Below are positions 9,701 to 17,600 of a DNA stretch of 64,000 nt, piece after piece. The stretch covers positions 580,002 to 644,001 of the forward strand of contig NZ_JAZARE010000003.1 of NCBI RefSeq assembly GCF_036231905.1, written 5' to 3'. Each line of letters opens with the position of its first letter. The stretch's first letter is position 1. A program made the translations under genes and the position numbers. Below the pieces are notes generated by a model. That model saw nothing but the letters and a program-made list of their open reading frames with translations. It was not told the DNA's origin and searched no databases. This DNA comes from CAMLIZ01 sp036231905 (GTDB taxonomy: Bacteria > Pseudomonadota > Gammaproteobacteria > Burkholderiales > Burkholderiaceae_C).

Positions 9701-10774
9701 GGGCAGGTGCAGGTTGCTCACGCTGAAACCAGTGAGGCCGGCCTTGGGGCGCGAGCCGCGGCCGGTGGCGCCTTCGTCGCGGATCTCACCGCCGGCGCCG
9801 GTGGAGGCGCCAGGAAACGGAGAAATGGCGGTGGGGTGGTTGTGCGTTTCCACCTTCATCAGCACATGCACGGTTTCGTCGCGGGCCACGTACTTGTCGC
9901 CGCCGCGGTGGCTCTCGGGCAGCCAGCGCTGGGCCGGGCCGCCTTCCATGATGGCCGCGTTGTCGCTGTAGGCCACCACGGTGTGCGCGGGTGCCAGCTT
10001 CTCGGTGTTGCGGATCATGCCGAACATGGACAGCGGCTGGCGCTCGCCGTCGATGCTGAACTCCGCGTTGAAGATCTTGTGGCGGCAGTGTTCGCTGTTG
10101 GCCTGCGCGAACATCATCAGCTCCACGTCGCTGGGGTTGCGCTTCAGGCCCTGGAAGGCGTTGACCAGGTAGTCGATCTCGTCGTCGGACAGCGCCAGGC
10201 CGAACTCGGCGTTCGCCCGCTCCAGCGCGGCGCGCCCCTGGCCCAGAACGTCCACATGCTCCATCGGCTTGCCGGGCTGTTCATCGAACAGGTGGGCAGC
10301 GGCTTCGCGTTCGAAAGCGATGCTCTCGGTCATGCGGTCGTGCAGCAGTGCCGCTGCGGCCTGCAGCTGCTGCGAGTCCAGCAGCTTGGTGCCACCCAGC
10401 AGCCCGGTCTTCAGCGACAGCCGGAACTCCGTCACCCGCTCCACCCGGTGGATGGGCAGGCCGCAGTTGTGCGCGATGTCGGTGGCCTTGGAGGCCCAGG
10501 GCGACACGGTGCCCAGCCGCGGCATCACGACCACGAGCACCCCATCGGCCGTGGGGCCCGCATAGGCGTCGCCGTAGCGCAGCAGGTCGGCCAGCCGGTC
10601 CTGGATGGGCAGTTCCAGCGGCGCATCGGCCCAGGCCCAATGCACATGGCGCGCGGCCACGCCGGTGATGTTCGGGCTGACCGCTTGCAGCTGCTGCAGC
10701 AGGGCCTGGGCGCGGAACGCCGACAGGGCGTTGCCGCCCTCGAAGTGCATCAGGTGCTTGGGGGCGGAAGACAT
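6782..10774 (-). CDS. purL: Phosphoribosylformylglycinamidine synthase
   Basis: Fourth step of purine synthesis: converts FGAR, glutamine and ATP to FGAM in the cytoplasm. At 1330 aa it is the large single-chain proteobacterial form. The N-terminal domain begins FEGGNALSAFRAQ. Two AIR-synthase-like halves follow, with AQANSEHCRHKIFNAEF, MKVETHNHPTAISPFPGA and IHDVGAGGISNAFPELVDG. A class I glutamine amidotransferase is at the C terminus, with the nucleophile Cys in GVCNGCQMM (about 1173) and the usual PHPERVFR. ATG 10774 (MSSAPKHL) is used; ATG 10750 (MHFEGGN) is an alternative. Divergent from map across about 90 bp. Confidence 0.98.
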   Translation of the reverse strand: MSSAPKHLMHFEGGNALSAFRAQALLQQLQAVSPNITGVAARHVHWAWADAPLELPIQDRLADLLRYGDAYAGPTADGVLVVVMPRLGTVSPWASKATDIAHNCGLPIHRVERVTEFRLSLKTGLLGGTKLLDSQQLQAAAALLHDRMTESIAFEREAAAHLFDEQPGKPMEHVDVLGQGRAALERANAEFGLALSDDEIDYLVNAFQGLKRNPSDVELMMFAQANSEHCRHKIFNAEFSIDGERQPLSMFGMIRNTEKLAPAHTVVAYSDNAAIMEGGPAQRWLPESHRGGDKYVARDETVHVLMKVETHNHPTAISPFPGASTGAGGEIRDEGATGRGSRPKAGLTGFSVSNLHLPGTSEPWEAQPVGKPEHIASPLQIMIDGPLGGAAFNNEFGRPNLAGYFRVYEQTVAGLRRGYHKPIMIAGGLGQISDGQTHKLPFGAGTLLVQLGGPGMRIGMGGGAASSMAAGTNTAALDFDSVQRGNPEIQRRAQEVINHCWALGVDNPVLAIHDVGAGGISNAFPELVDGAGKGATFDIRKVPLEETGLAPKEIWCNESQERYVLALDPAKLAAFEAMCERERCPFAVVGVATDDTELVLENGPGGERAIDMPMEVLLGKPPKMHRDVARVPRSAPPLDLTGVALKTAAVDVLRHPTVASKRFLVTIGDRTVGGLNHRDQMVGPWQVPVADCAVTLADYAGFRGEAMSMGERTPLAALDAPASGRMAVAEAITNLLAAPIELSRIKLSCNWMAACGEPGEDAALYDTVKAVGMELCPALGIGVPVGKDSLSMRTRWSDGGETKQVIAPVSLIVSAFATLDDVRGTLTPQLQPGDTTLILIDLGQGQGRMGGSILAQTLNQFGDTVPDLDDPAQLKALVQAINRLRAQGQLLAYHDRSDGGLWAAVCEMAFAGHLGVALNVDLLVTESDGIGDSRAEYGDSKNWASQVSERRNELTLKALFNEELGALIQVRSADRDAVMATLRELGLSRHSHVIGKPTEKQMIEVWRDTKVQFSAALRELQQAWDEVSWRINRLRDNPAGADQEHAAAGDPADPGLHLHLTFDPKEDVAAPFIATGVRPKLAILREQGVNSHVEMSYAMALAGFDTFDVHMSDLQAGRANLADFTGFVACGGFSYGDTLGAGEGWARSILFNTRLSDQFKAFFQREDTFALGVCNGCQMMAALSPIIPGAEAWPKFTTNKSERYEARLALVEVLQSPSIFFDGMAGSRLPIAVAHGEGFADFSQRGDTAAVQRAMRFVDNTGAPTEAYPFNPNGSPDGLTSVTTPDGRFTVLMPHPERVFRNVLMSWTSGDKSELSPWMRMFRNARKWVG

Positions 10775-10853
10775 GCGGTGCGGGCCTTGGAGGGGATTCG
10801 GGGTCGCCAAAAGGGGCGCACCCTGGAAAACCCGCGATTTTACGGGGTGGAGA

Positions 10854-10859
10854 GATAAT
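10854..10859 (+). promoter_or_regulatory. Candidate -10 element of a leaderless map transcript
   Basis: GATAAT ends 6 nt before the map ATG at 10866. At that spacing transcription would begin at or next to the ATG, and the nearest purine-rich stretch (GGAG, 10849-10852) is too far upstream to act as a ribosome site. No good -35 hexamer is visible. The same arrangement occurs before the genes at 45498 and 60852. Confidence 0.45.
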
Positions 10860-10865
10860 TCCGGC

Positions 10866-11684
10866 ATGAGCATCACGATCAAGACCGCAGCCGACCTCGA
10901 AGGCATGCGCGTGGCCGGCCGCCTGGCCTCCGAAGTCCTCGACATGCTGACGCCGCACGTCAAGCCGGGTGTCAGCACCGAGCAGCTGGACAAGCTGGCC
11001 CACGACCACATCGTGAACGTGCAGGGCGGCACGCCCGCGCCGCTGAATTACGCACCGCCGGGCTACACGCCCTACCCCAAGTCGATCTGCACCTCGATCA
11101 ACCACCAGGTCTGCCACGGCATCCCGAACGACCGCCCGCTGAAGAATGGCGACATCGTGAACATCGACGTCACCGTCATCAAGGACGGCTGGCACGGCGA
11201 CACCAGCCGCATGTTCGTGGTGGGTGAAGGCTCCATCGCCGCCAAGCGGCTGTGCAGCATCACCTACGAAGCGATGTGGCGTGGCATCGTGAAGGTGAAG
11301 CCGGGCGCTCGGCTCGGCGACATCGGCCATGCGATCCAGACCTTCGCCGAGAACCAGGGTTTTTCGATCGTGCGCGAGTTCTGCGGCCACGGCATCGGGC
11401 GCAACTTCCATGAAGAGCCGCAGGTGCTGCACTACGGCCGCCCCGGCACGCTGGAAGAGCTGGTGCCCGGCATGGTGTTCACCATCGAGCCGATGATCAA
11501 CGCCGGCAAGCGCGAGATCCGGGAAATGGGCGACGGCTGGACCATCGTCACCAAGGACCGGTCACTGTCGGCCCAGTGGGAACACACGGTCGTGGTCACC
11601 GAGACGGGCTACGAGGTGCTCACCGTGTCGGCCGGCAGCCCGCCGCCGCCGGAGTTCGTGAAGCCTGCTGCCGCCACCGCATGA
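10866..11684 (+). CDS. map: Methionine aminopeptidase type I
   Basis: Removes the initiator Met from nascent proteins; a cytosolic metalloenzyme. 272 aa, close to E. coli Map. The five metal ligands can be read: Asp in NIDVTVIKDG, Asp in WHGDTSRMF, His in GHGIGRNFHEEP, Glu in VFTIEPM and Glu in AQWEHTVVVT. The start is ATG 10866 (MSITIKTAADLEGMRVAG), which has no Shine-Dalgarno but a -10-like element 6 nt upstream. Its stop overlaps the ATG of glnD (ATGA). Confidence 0.98.
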   Translation: MSITIKTAADLEGMRVAGRLASEVLDMLTPHVKPGVSTEQLDKLAHDHIVNVQGGTPAPLNYAPPGYTPYPKSICTSINHQVCHGIPNDRPLKNGDIVNIDVTVIKDGWHGDTSRMFVVGEGSIAAKRLCSITYEAMWRGIVKVKPGARLGDIGHAIQTFAENQGFSIVREFCGHGIGRNFHEEPQVLHYGRPGTLEELVPGMVFTIEPMINAGKREIREMGDGWTIVTKDRSLSAQWEHTVVVTETGYEVLTVSAGSPPPPEFVKPAAATA

Positions 11685-14290
11685 GCGCGGCGCCGCTGGC
11701 CACCGAGGTCGGCAGCCTGCGCCAGCAGTTCCGCGACGGCAAGGCGGCGCTGATCCAGCGGTTCCGTGAATCACGCGCCAGCACGGTGGCCGCCACGCGG
11801 TTGATCCGCGACCTGGCACGCCATGTGGACCGCACGCTGTGCGAGCTGTGGCAGCACGCCGGCATGCCGGCCGGCGCGGCGCTGGTCGCAGTCGGCGGTT
11901 ATGGCCGCGGCGAACTGTTCCCGTATTCCGACGTGGACGTGCTGCTGCTGTTGCCGGACGACGGCGAGCTGCAGCCGGACCCCGCGCTGCGCTCCTCGAT
12001 CGAAGGTTTCATCACCGCCTGCTGGGACATCGGGCTGGAGATCGGCTCGTCGGTGCGCACCTTGCAGGAATGTGTGGCCGAAGCCCAGCGCGACGTGACC
12101 ATCCAGACCGCGCTGCTGGAGTCCCGCTGCCTGTGCGGCTCGCGGCGCCTCTTCCAGCAGTTCCGCAAGGCGACCACCGAGGCGATGGACCCCAAGGCCT
12201 TCCTGCGGGCCAAGAGCCTGGAGATGCGCCAGCGCCATGTGAAGTACGAGGACTCGCCTTACTCGCTGGAGCCCAACTGCAAGGAAAGCCCGGGCGGGCT
12301 GCGCGACCTGCAGGTGGTGGTATGGGTGGCACGCGCCGCCGGCCTGGGCGGCACCTGGTCCGAGCTGGCCGCCAAGGGGCTGATCACGCCGTTCGAGGTG
12401 AAGCAGCTGCAGCGCAACGAAGGCCTGCTCAAGCTCATCCGCGCGCGGCTGCACATGGTGGCCGGCCGGCGCGAGGACCGACTGGTGTTCGACCTGCAGA
12501 CCGCCGTGGCCGAGAGCTTCGGCTACAGCGCCACCAAGGCGCACCGCGCCTCGGAAGTGCTGATGCGGCGCTACTACTGGGCCGCCAAGGCGGTGACCCA
12601 GCTGAACCAAATCCTGATGCTCAACATCGAGGAGCGCATCAACGGCTCCGGCGATGCGCCGATGCGGCCGGTGAACGAGCGCTTCTTCGACCGCGCCGGC
12701 ATGCTGGAAGTGGCCAGCGACGAGCTCTACACCACGCAGCCGCACGCCATCCTCGAAACCTTTCTCATCTACCAGAGCACGCCCGGCATCAAGGGCCTGT
12801 CGGCGCGCACCCTGCGGGCGCTGTACAACGCGCGCAACGTGATGGACGCGGAGTTCCGGCGCGACCCGGTGAACCGCGCCCAGTTCATGGACATCCTGCG
12901 CCAGCCCGAAGGCCAGACGCATGCCTTCCGGCTGATGAACCAGACCTCGGTGCTGGGCCGCTACCTCTGGGTGTTCCGCCGCATCGTGGGCCAGATGCAG
13001 CACGACCTGTTCCATGTGTACACCGTGGACCAGCACATCCTGATGGTGCTGCGCAACGTGCGCCGCTTCTTCGTGCCCGAGCATGCGCACGAATACCCGT
13101 TCTGCTCACAGCTGGCCTCACAGTGGGACCGGCCTTATGTGCTCTACGTGGCCGCCCTTTTCCACGACGTGGCCAAGGGCCGCGGCGGCGACCATTCCGA
13201 CCTGGGCGCGGTGGAGGTGCGGCGCTTCTGCCGCGACCACGGCATCGGCAAGGAGGACACCGCGCTCATCGAGTTCCTGGTGAAGAACCACCTCACCATG
13301 TCGCGCGTGGCCCAGAAGGAGGACCTGAGCGACCCGGAGGTGATCGGCAAGTTCGCGCAGCGCGTGGGCAACGAACGCACGCTCACCGCGCTGTACCTGC
13401 TCACCGTGGCCGACATCCGCGGCACCAGCCCCAAGGTGTGGAACGCCTGGAAGGGCAAGCTGCTGGAGGACCTGTACCGACTCACGCTGCGCGCGCTCGG
13501 CGGCGGCAAGCCCAACATGGCAGCGGAGATCGAGGCGCGCAAGCAGGAAGCGCTGTCCATGCTCAACCTGCACACCGCCCTGCCCGGCACACAGAAGCCG
13601 CTGTGGGACACGCTGGAGCTGAGCTACTTCGCACGCCACGAGGCGGCCGACATCGCCTGGCACGCACGTTCGCTGTGGCGCTACGTCAAGACCGACAAGC
13701 CGATCGTGCGGGCACGCCTGTCCTCGGTGGGCGAAGGCCTGCAGGTGCTGGTGTACTCGCCCGACCGGCAGGACCTGTTCGCCCGCATCTGCGGCTATTT
13801 CGACCAGGCCGGCTTCAACATCCTGGACGCCAAGGTGCACACCACCACCGCCGGTTACGCGCTGGACACCTTCCAGGTCGTCAGCCCGCAGATCGAGCCC
13901 GACCAGCAAGGCAGCTACCGCGACATCATCTCGCTGGTGGAGACGCAAGCCGCGCTGGCCCTGGCCTCCGAAGGCCCGCTGCCGCAGCCCAGCCGCGGCC
14001 GGGTGTCGCGGCGGGTCAAGTCCTTCCCGATCACGCCGCGCGTGGCGCTGCGGCCGGACGAACGCGGCCAGCGCTGGCTGCTGTCGGTGAGCACCAGCGA
14101 CCGCTCGGGCCTGCTCTACGCGATCGCCCGTGTGCTGGCCCGCCACCAGATCAACCTGCAGCTGGCGAAGGTCAGCACCCTGGGCGAGCGGGTGGAGGAC
14201 ACCTTCCTCATCGACGGCCCGGTGCTGCAGCAGAACAAGGCGCAGCTGCAGATCGAGAGCGAGCTGCTGGACGTGGCTGGCCCTGTCTGA
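11681..14290 (+). CDS. glnD: PII uridylyltransferase / uridylyl-removing enzyme
   Basis: Nitrogen sensor that adds or removes UMP on PII proteins according to glutamine. 869 aa. The nucleotidyltransferase motif GGYGRGELFPYSDVDVLLLL is at about residues 71-90. The HD domain has FHDVAKGRGGDHS with the HD pair at about 494-495. Two C-terminal ACT domains are visible, LQVLVYSPDRQDLFARICGY (about 688 on) and WLLSVSTSDRSGLLYAIARV (about 798 on). The length is normal and all domains look intact. ATG 11681 gives a 4-bp overlap with map, an order often found in beta- and gammaproteobacteria. Confidence 0.98.
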   Translation: MSAAPLATEVGSLRQQFRDGKAALIQRFRESRASTVAATRLIRDLARHVDRTLCELWQHAGMPAGAALVAVGGYGRGELFPYSDVDVLLLLPDDGELQPDPALRSSIEGFITACWDIGLEIGSSVRTLQECVAEAQRDVTIQTALLESRCLCGSRRLFQQFRKATTEAMDPKAFLRAKSLEMRQRHVKYEDSPYSLEPNCKESPGGLRDLQVVVWVARAAGLGGTWSELAAKGLITPFEVKQLQRNEGLLKLIRARLHMVAGRREDRLVFDLQTAVAESFGYSATKAHRASEVLMRRYYWAAKAVTQLNQILMLNIEERINGSGDAPMRPVNERFFDRAGMLEVASDELYTTQPHAILETFLIYQSTPGIKGLSARTLRALYNARNVMDAEFRRDPVNRAQFMDILRQPEGQTHAFRLMNQTSVLGRYLWVFRRIVGQMQHDLFHVYTVDQHILMVLRNVRRFFVPEHAHEYPFCSQLASQWDRPYVLYVAALFHDVAKGRGGDHSDLGAVEVRRFCRDHGIGKEDTALIEFLVKNHLTMSRVAQKEDLSDPEVIGKFAQRVGNERTLTALYLLTVADIRGTSPKVWNAWKGKLLEDLYRLTLRALGGGKPNMAAEIEARKQEALSMLNLHTALPGTQKPLWDTLELSYFARHEAADIAWHARSLWRYVKTDKPIVRARLSSVGEGLQVLVYSPDRQDLFARICGYFDQAGFNILDAKVHTTTAGYALDTFQVVSPQIEPDQQGSYRDIISLVETQAALALASEGPLPQPSRGRVSRRVKSFPITPRVALRPDERGQRWLLSVSTSDRSGLLYAIARVLARHQINLQLAKVSTLGERVEDTFLIDGPVLQQNKAQLQIESELLDVAGPV

Positions 14291-14388
14291 CAGATTCCGC
14301 CTACACCAAAAAGGGGGAGTCGCCGATGGTGGCGGCGGAGCGCACTTCCTACAGTAAAGAATGGCCCGGTTTCCGGGAACGCGGTTTG

Positions 14389-14409
14389 CCTCCTTGGCTC
14401 GCAAGGAGG
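14389..14409 (+). promoter_or_regulatory. Hairpin that sequesters the ribosome-binding site
   Basis: CCTCCTTG (14389-14396), a 5-nt loop GCTCG and CAAGGAGG (14402-14409) form a perfect 8-bp stem. The right arm is the whole Shine-Dalgarno AAGGAGG of the small gene at 14414, 4 nt before its ATG. A second short hairpin CCCGG-TTT-CCGGG lies at 14365-14377. There is no U-tract, so this is not an intrinsic terminator. RNA thermometers and other translational switches use this geometry; which one this is cannot be told from sequence. Confidence 0.6.
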
Positions 14410-14413
14410 TCGC

Positions 14414-14644
14414 ATGACATCGAACAAAAGCCAGGGGACAGGCGCCGGCGTCTGGGGTAGCGCCAGCGTCGCAGAGGACCAGCGCGCGCTCGCGGACCAG
14501 CTCGTCCGCTGCTCCCGCCGCCGCCGCACCATGGCGGCATGGCAAGTGAGAGCACAACAGTTGCGCAGTTTTACCGCCAGCCATGTCATCTCGATGACCG
14601 CGCTGGGGGTGCTTGCGCTGAGCGGCCTGTCCTTGCTGGCTTAG
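14414..14644 (+). CDS. Small single-pass membrane protein, unknown function
   Basis: 76 aa. The N-terminal half is polar, with a basic patch RCSRRRRTM (about 32-40); the last 20 residues (SHVISMTALGVLALSGLSLLA) form one hydrophobic helix ending at the C terminus, like a tail anchor. A near-perfect AAGGAGGT lies just upstream, which is unusually strong for this window and argues that the frame is translated. It ends 4 nt before the glucan-synthase ATG, which itself has no Shine-Dalgarno, so it may act partly as a leader cistron. No homologue is recognised. Overlapping frames on both strands are shadows. Confidence 0.6.
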   Translation: MTSNKSQGTGAGVWGSASVAEDQRALADQLVRCSRRRRTMAAWQVRAQQLRSFTASHVISMTALGVLALSGLSLLA

Positions 14645-14648
14645 AACC

Positions 14649-17600
14649 ATGGCCCGCCCGCAGACTGGGGAGTCGGCCAGCGCCCTCTCCCCATCCCGCA
14701 CGCCCGTGTTCGCCCCGGCCGCGCGGGGCCTCGCGGCGTTGCGCTCCGAAGCGCGTGCCTTCCTCACCAGCGCCGGCGCGGTGCCGCAACCCGTGCGCGC
14801 TGCCCTGTTCGGGCGCGAAGGTTTTCACCAGCACGGCATCAGCCTCGCGATGGGCCAGCCGGTGGAGCGCAGGCGGGGCCGGCGCCGGCCGCGCACGCCG
14901 CCGTTCTTTCCGCGCCTGCTCGACAACCTGCAGGCGCTGGCACGCGCGCGTGCCTACCTGGAGCGTGTGGACCGCGAAGGCGACGCCCTGAGCCCGGCCG
15001 CCGAATGGCTGCTGGACAACTTCCACCTCATCGAAGCGCAGGCGCCGGAGATCCGCAGCGCCCTGCCGGCGCACTACTACGCCCACCTGCCCAAGCTGCG
15101 TGGCGAGCCGCTGGCCGGGCTGCCGCGCATCTATGGCATCGCCTGGGCGTTCGTGGCGCACACCGATTCCAACTTCGACCCGCAGTTGCTCGCGCACTTC
15201 CTGCAGGCCTACCAGGCGGTGGACACGCTCACGCTCGGGGAGCTGTGGGCACTGCCGACCACCCTGCGCGTAGTGCTGATGGAAAACCTGGCCCGCCTGG
15301 CCGAAACGGTGGCCAGCAACAAGGCCGCGCGCGAGGCGGCCACCTGGTGCTGCGACCACCCCGACCGCACCACCGAGGCCGAGCTCGACGCCCTCTTCGC
15401 CCGCGCGCAGCGCCGTGGCGTGCAGCTGGCGTTCCTGGCCCAGATGAGCCAGCGTGTCCACGGGCCCAACCCGGGCGATGCCGCGCAGTGGCAAGGCTGG
15501 CTGGCGGCGCACGTGCCAGATGCGACCGCCCACCTGGCCGCCGCCCAGGCCGAGCAGGCGGCCAACAACGTGAGCGTCAGCCACGCGGTGAACGCGCTGC
15601 GCTCGATGGCCAACTTCGACTGGGGCGCGTTGGTCAATGCCGTGAGCCCGGTGCTCCAGCGGCTGCGCACGGCGCCCTCGTTCCGCGAAAGCAGCGAGCT
15701 CACGCGCGACCAGTGCACCCACGCGATCGAGCGCCTGGCGCAGCAGGCCGGCGTGGCGGAGCTGGAGGTCGCCGAGCGCGCCCTCGCGCTGGCCGAGGAG
15801 AGCGACGCCACCCGCCGCCTCGGGCCGGCGCACTACCTCATCGGTGCCGGGCGTGCACAACTCGCCGCCGCGCTCGGGCAGGCGCCGAGCCGCCCCTGGC
15901 ACTCGCCGCGCTGGCGCTGGGCGGTGTACAGCGGCGCCCTGGTGCTGGGCACCATCGGCCTGGTGAACGCGGCGCTCGCCGGCCAGGCCCTGGTGCCCTG
16001 GGCCGAACTGCTGAGCGTCATCCTGCTAGCGGTGCCGGCGTCCGAATGCGCCGTCGCGCTGGTGCACCGGCTCGCCGCAGAAACCATGCCGGTCCAGCGC
16101 CTGCCGCGGCTGGCCCTGGAGGGCGGGCTGCAGGAGGAGCACCGCACGCTGGTGGTCATTCCCTGCATGCTGGACAACAGCGAGGCGATCGCGCGCCAGG
16201 CCCAGTGGCTGGAAGAGTGTTTTCTTGCCAACCCGGAGCGGCATTGCCAGTTCGCCCTGCTGAGCGACTGGCTGGACGCGCCGCAGCGCCAGGCGGCCAA
16301 CGATGCCCTTCTGCTGGACGCGGCGCGCGCCGCGGTGCAGGCGCTCAACCTGCGCCATGGCGGGCAGGCGGTGGTAGGCGAGGGCGAAGAAGGCACGGCC
16401 GGCGAGCACGCCCCCGCGCGCTTCCTGCTGCTGCATCGCGAACGCAGCTGGAGCGACAGCGAAGCGGCCTGGATCGGCTGGGAGCGCAAGCGCGGCAAGC
16501 TGGAGCAGCTGGTGTCCCACCTGGCCGGCGCGGCGCCCTCACCCTTCATCGACCTGCAGGCCGAAAGCCGCATCGCGCCCGGCACGCAATTCGTGGTCAC
16601 GCTGGACAGCGACACCCAGCTGCCACCGGGCAGCCTGCGCGAGCTGGTGGCCGTGGCCGCCCATCCGCTGAACCAGCCGCAGCTGGCGCCGCACAGCGGG
16701 CGCGTGGTGGGTGGCCATGCCGTGCTGCAGCCGCGCATCGCGGCCCCGATCCCGCCGCGCGAGACGGTCACGCCCTTCGGCTGGCTGCACTGCGGCGGCC
16801 ACTGGGGGCTGGACGCCTATGGCAATGGCAGCTCCGAGGTCTACCAGGACCTGTTCGGCGAAGGCAGCTTCGCCGGCAAGGGGCTGATCCATGTGCGCGC
16901 CTTCCACGCCGCGCTGCGCGAGCGCATCCCCGAAGGCCGCCTGCTCAGCCATGACCTGTATGAAGGCATCTGGGCCCGCTGTGCCCACCTGAGCGACGTG
17001 GCGCTGTTCGAGCGCCAGCCCATGCACCCCGACGCCGACGCGGCGCGCCGGCATCGCTGGACCCGCGGCGACTGGCAGCTGCTGCCGTTCCTGCGCGCCG
17101 CGCTGCATGGTGGCGTGGGCGCGGTCAACCTGTGGAAGATGGTGGACAACCTGCGCCGCTCGCTCATGGCACCGATGAGCGTGGCGCTGCTGTGGTGGAG
17201 TTTCACGCTGGAAGGCGTGGCGCCGGGCCGCGCCGTGCTGCTGGTCTTTGCCGCCTATGCGGCCGGCCCGCTGCTGGGGGCATTGGCCAGCCTGGTGCCG
17301 CGCCAGCGCGGCGTGGCGCTGGCGCACCTGCTGCGTGAAGGCGGGCGCGACGTGGCGCGTGCACTGCTCGGCGGCGTGTGGCAGCTGGCGGCGCTGATGG
17401 ACCAGGCGCTGCTGCGCGCCGATGCCATCGGCCGGGCGGTGTGGCGCATGGCGGTGAGCCGGCGCCACCTGCTGCAATGGACCACCGCCGCACAGGCCGA
17501 ATCCGGCGCGCCGGCCGAGCTGCCCACCCTGCTGCGGCGCCATGCACCGGCCTGCGTGGCCGCCGTCGCGTGGACGGTGCTGGGCCTGCTGCAGCACGAT

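Noticed and set aside
7445..10858. A 1137-codon open frame antisense to purL
   Set aside because: Composition is His/Gln/Arg-rich as expected of a shadow, while the sense strand is a complete PurL.
11839..14460. An 873-codon frame overlapping glnD in another phase
   Set aside because: GlnD in its own frame has all expected domains; this frame is Arg/Pro/Ala-rich with none.
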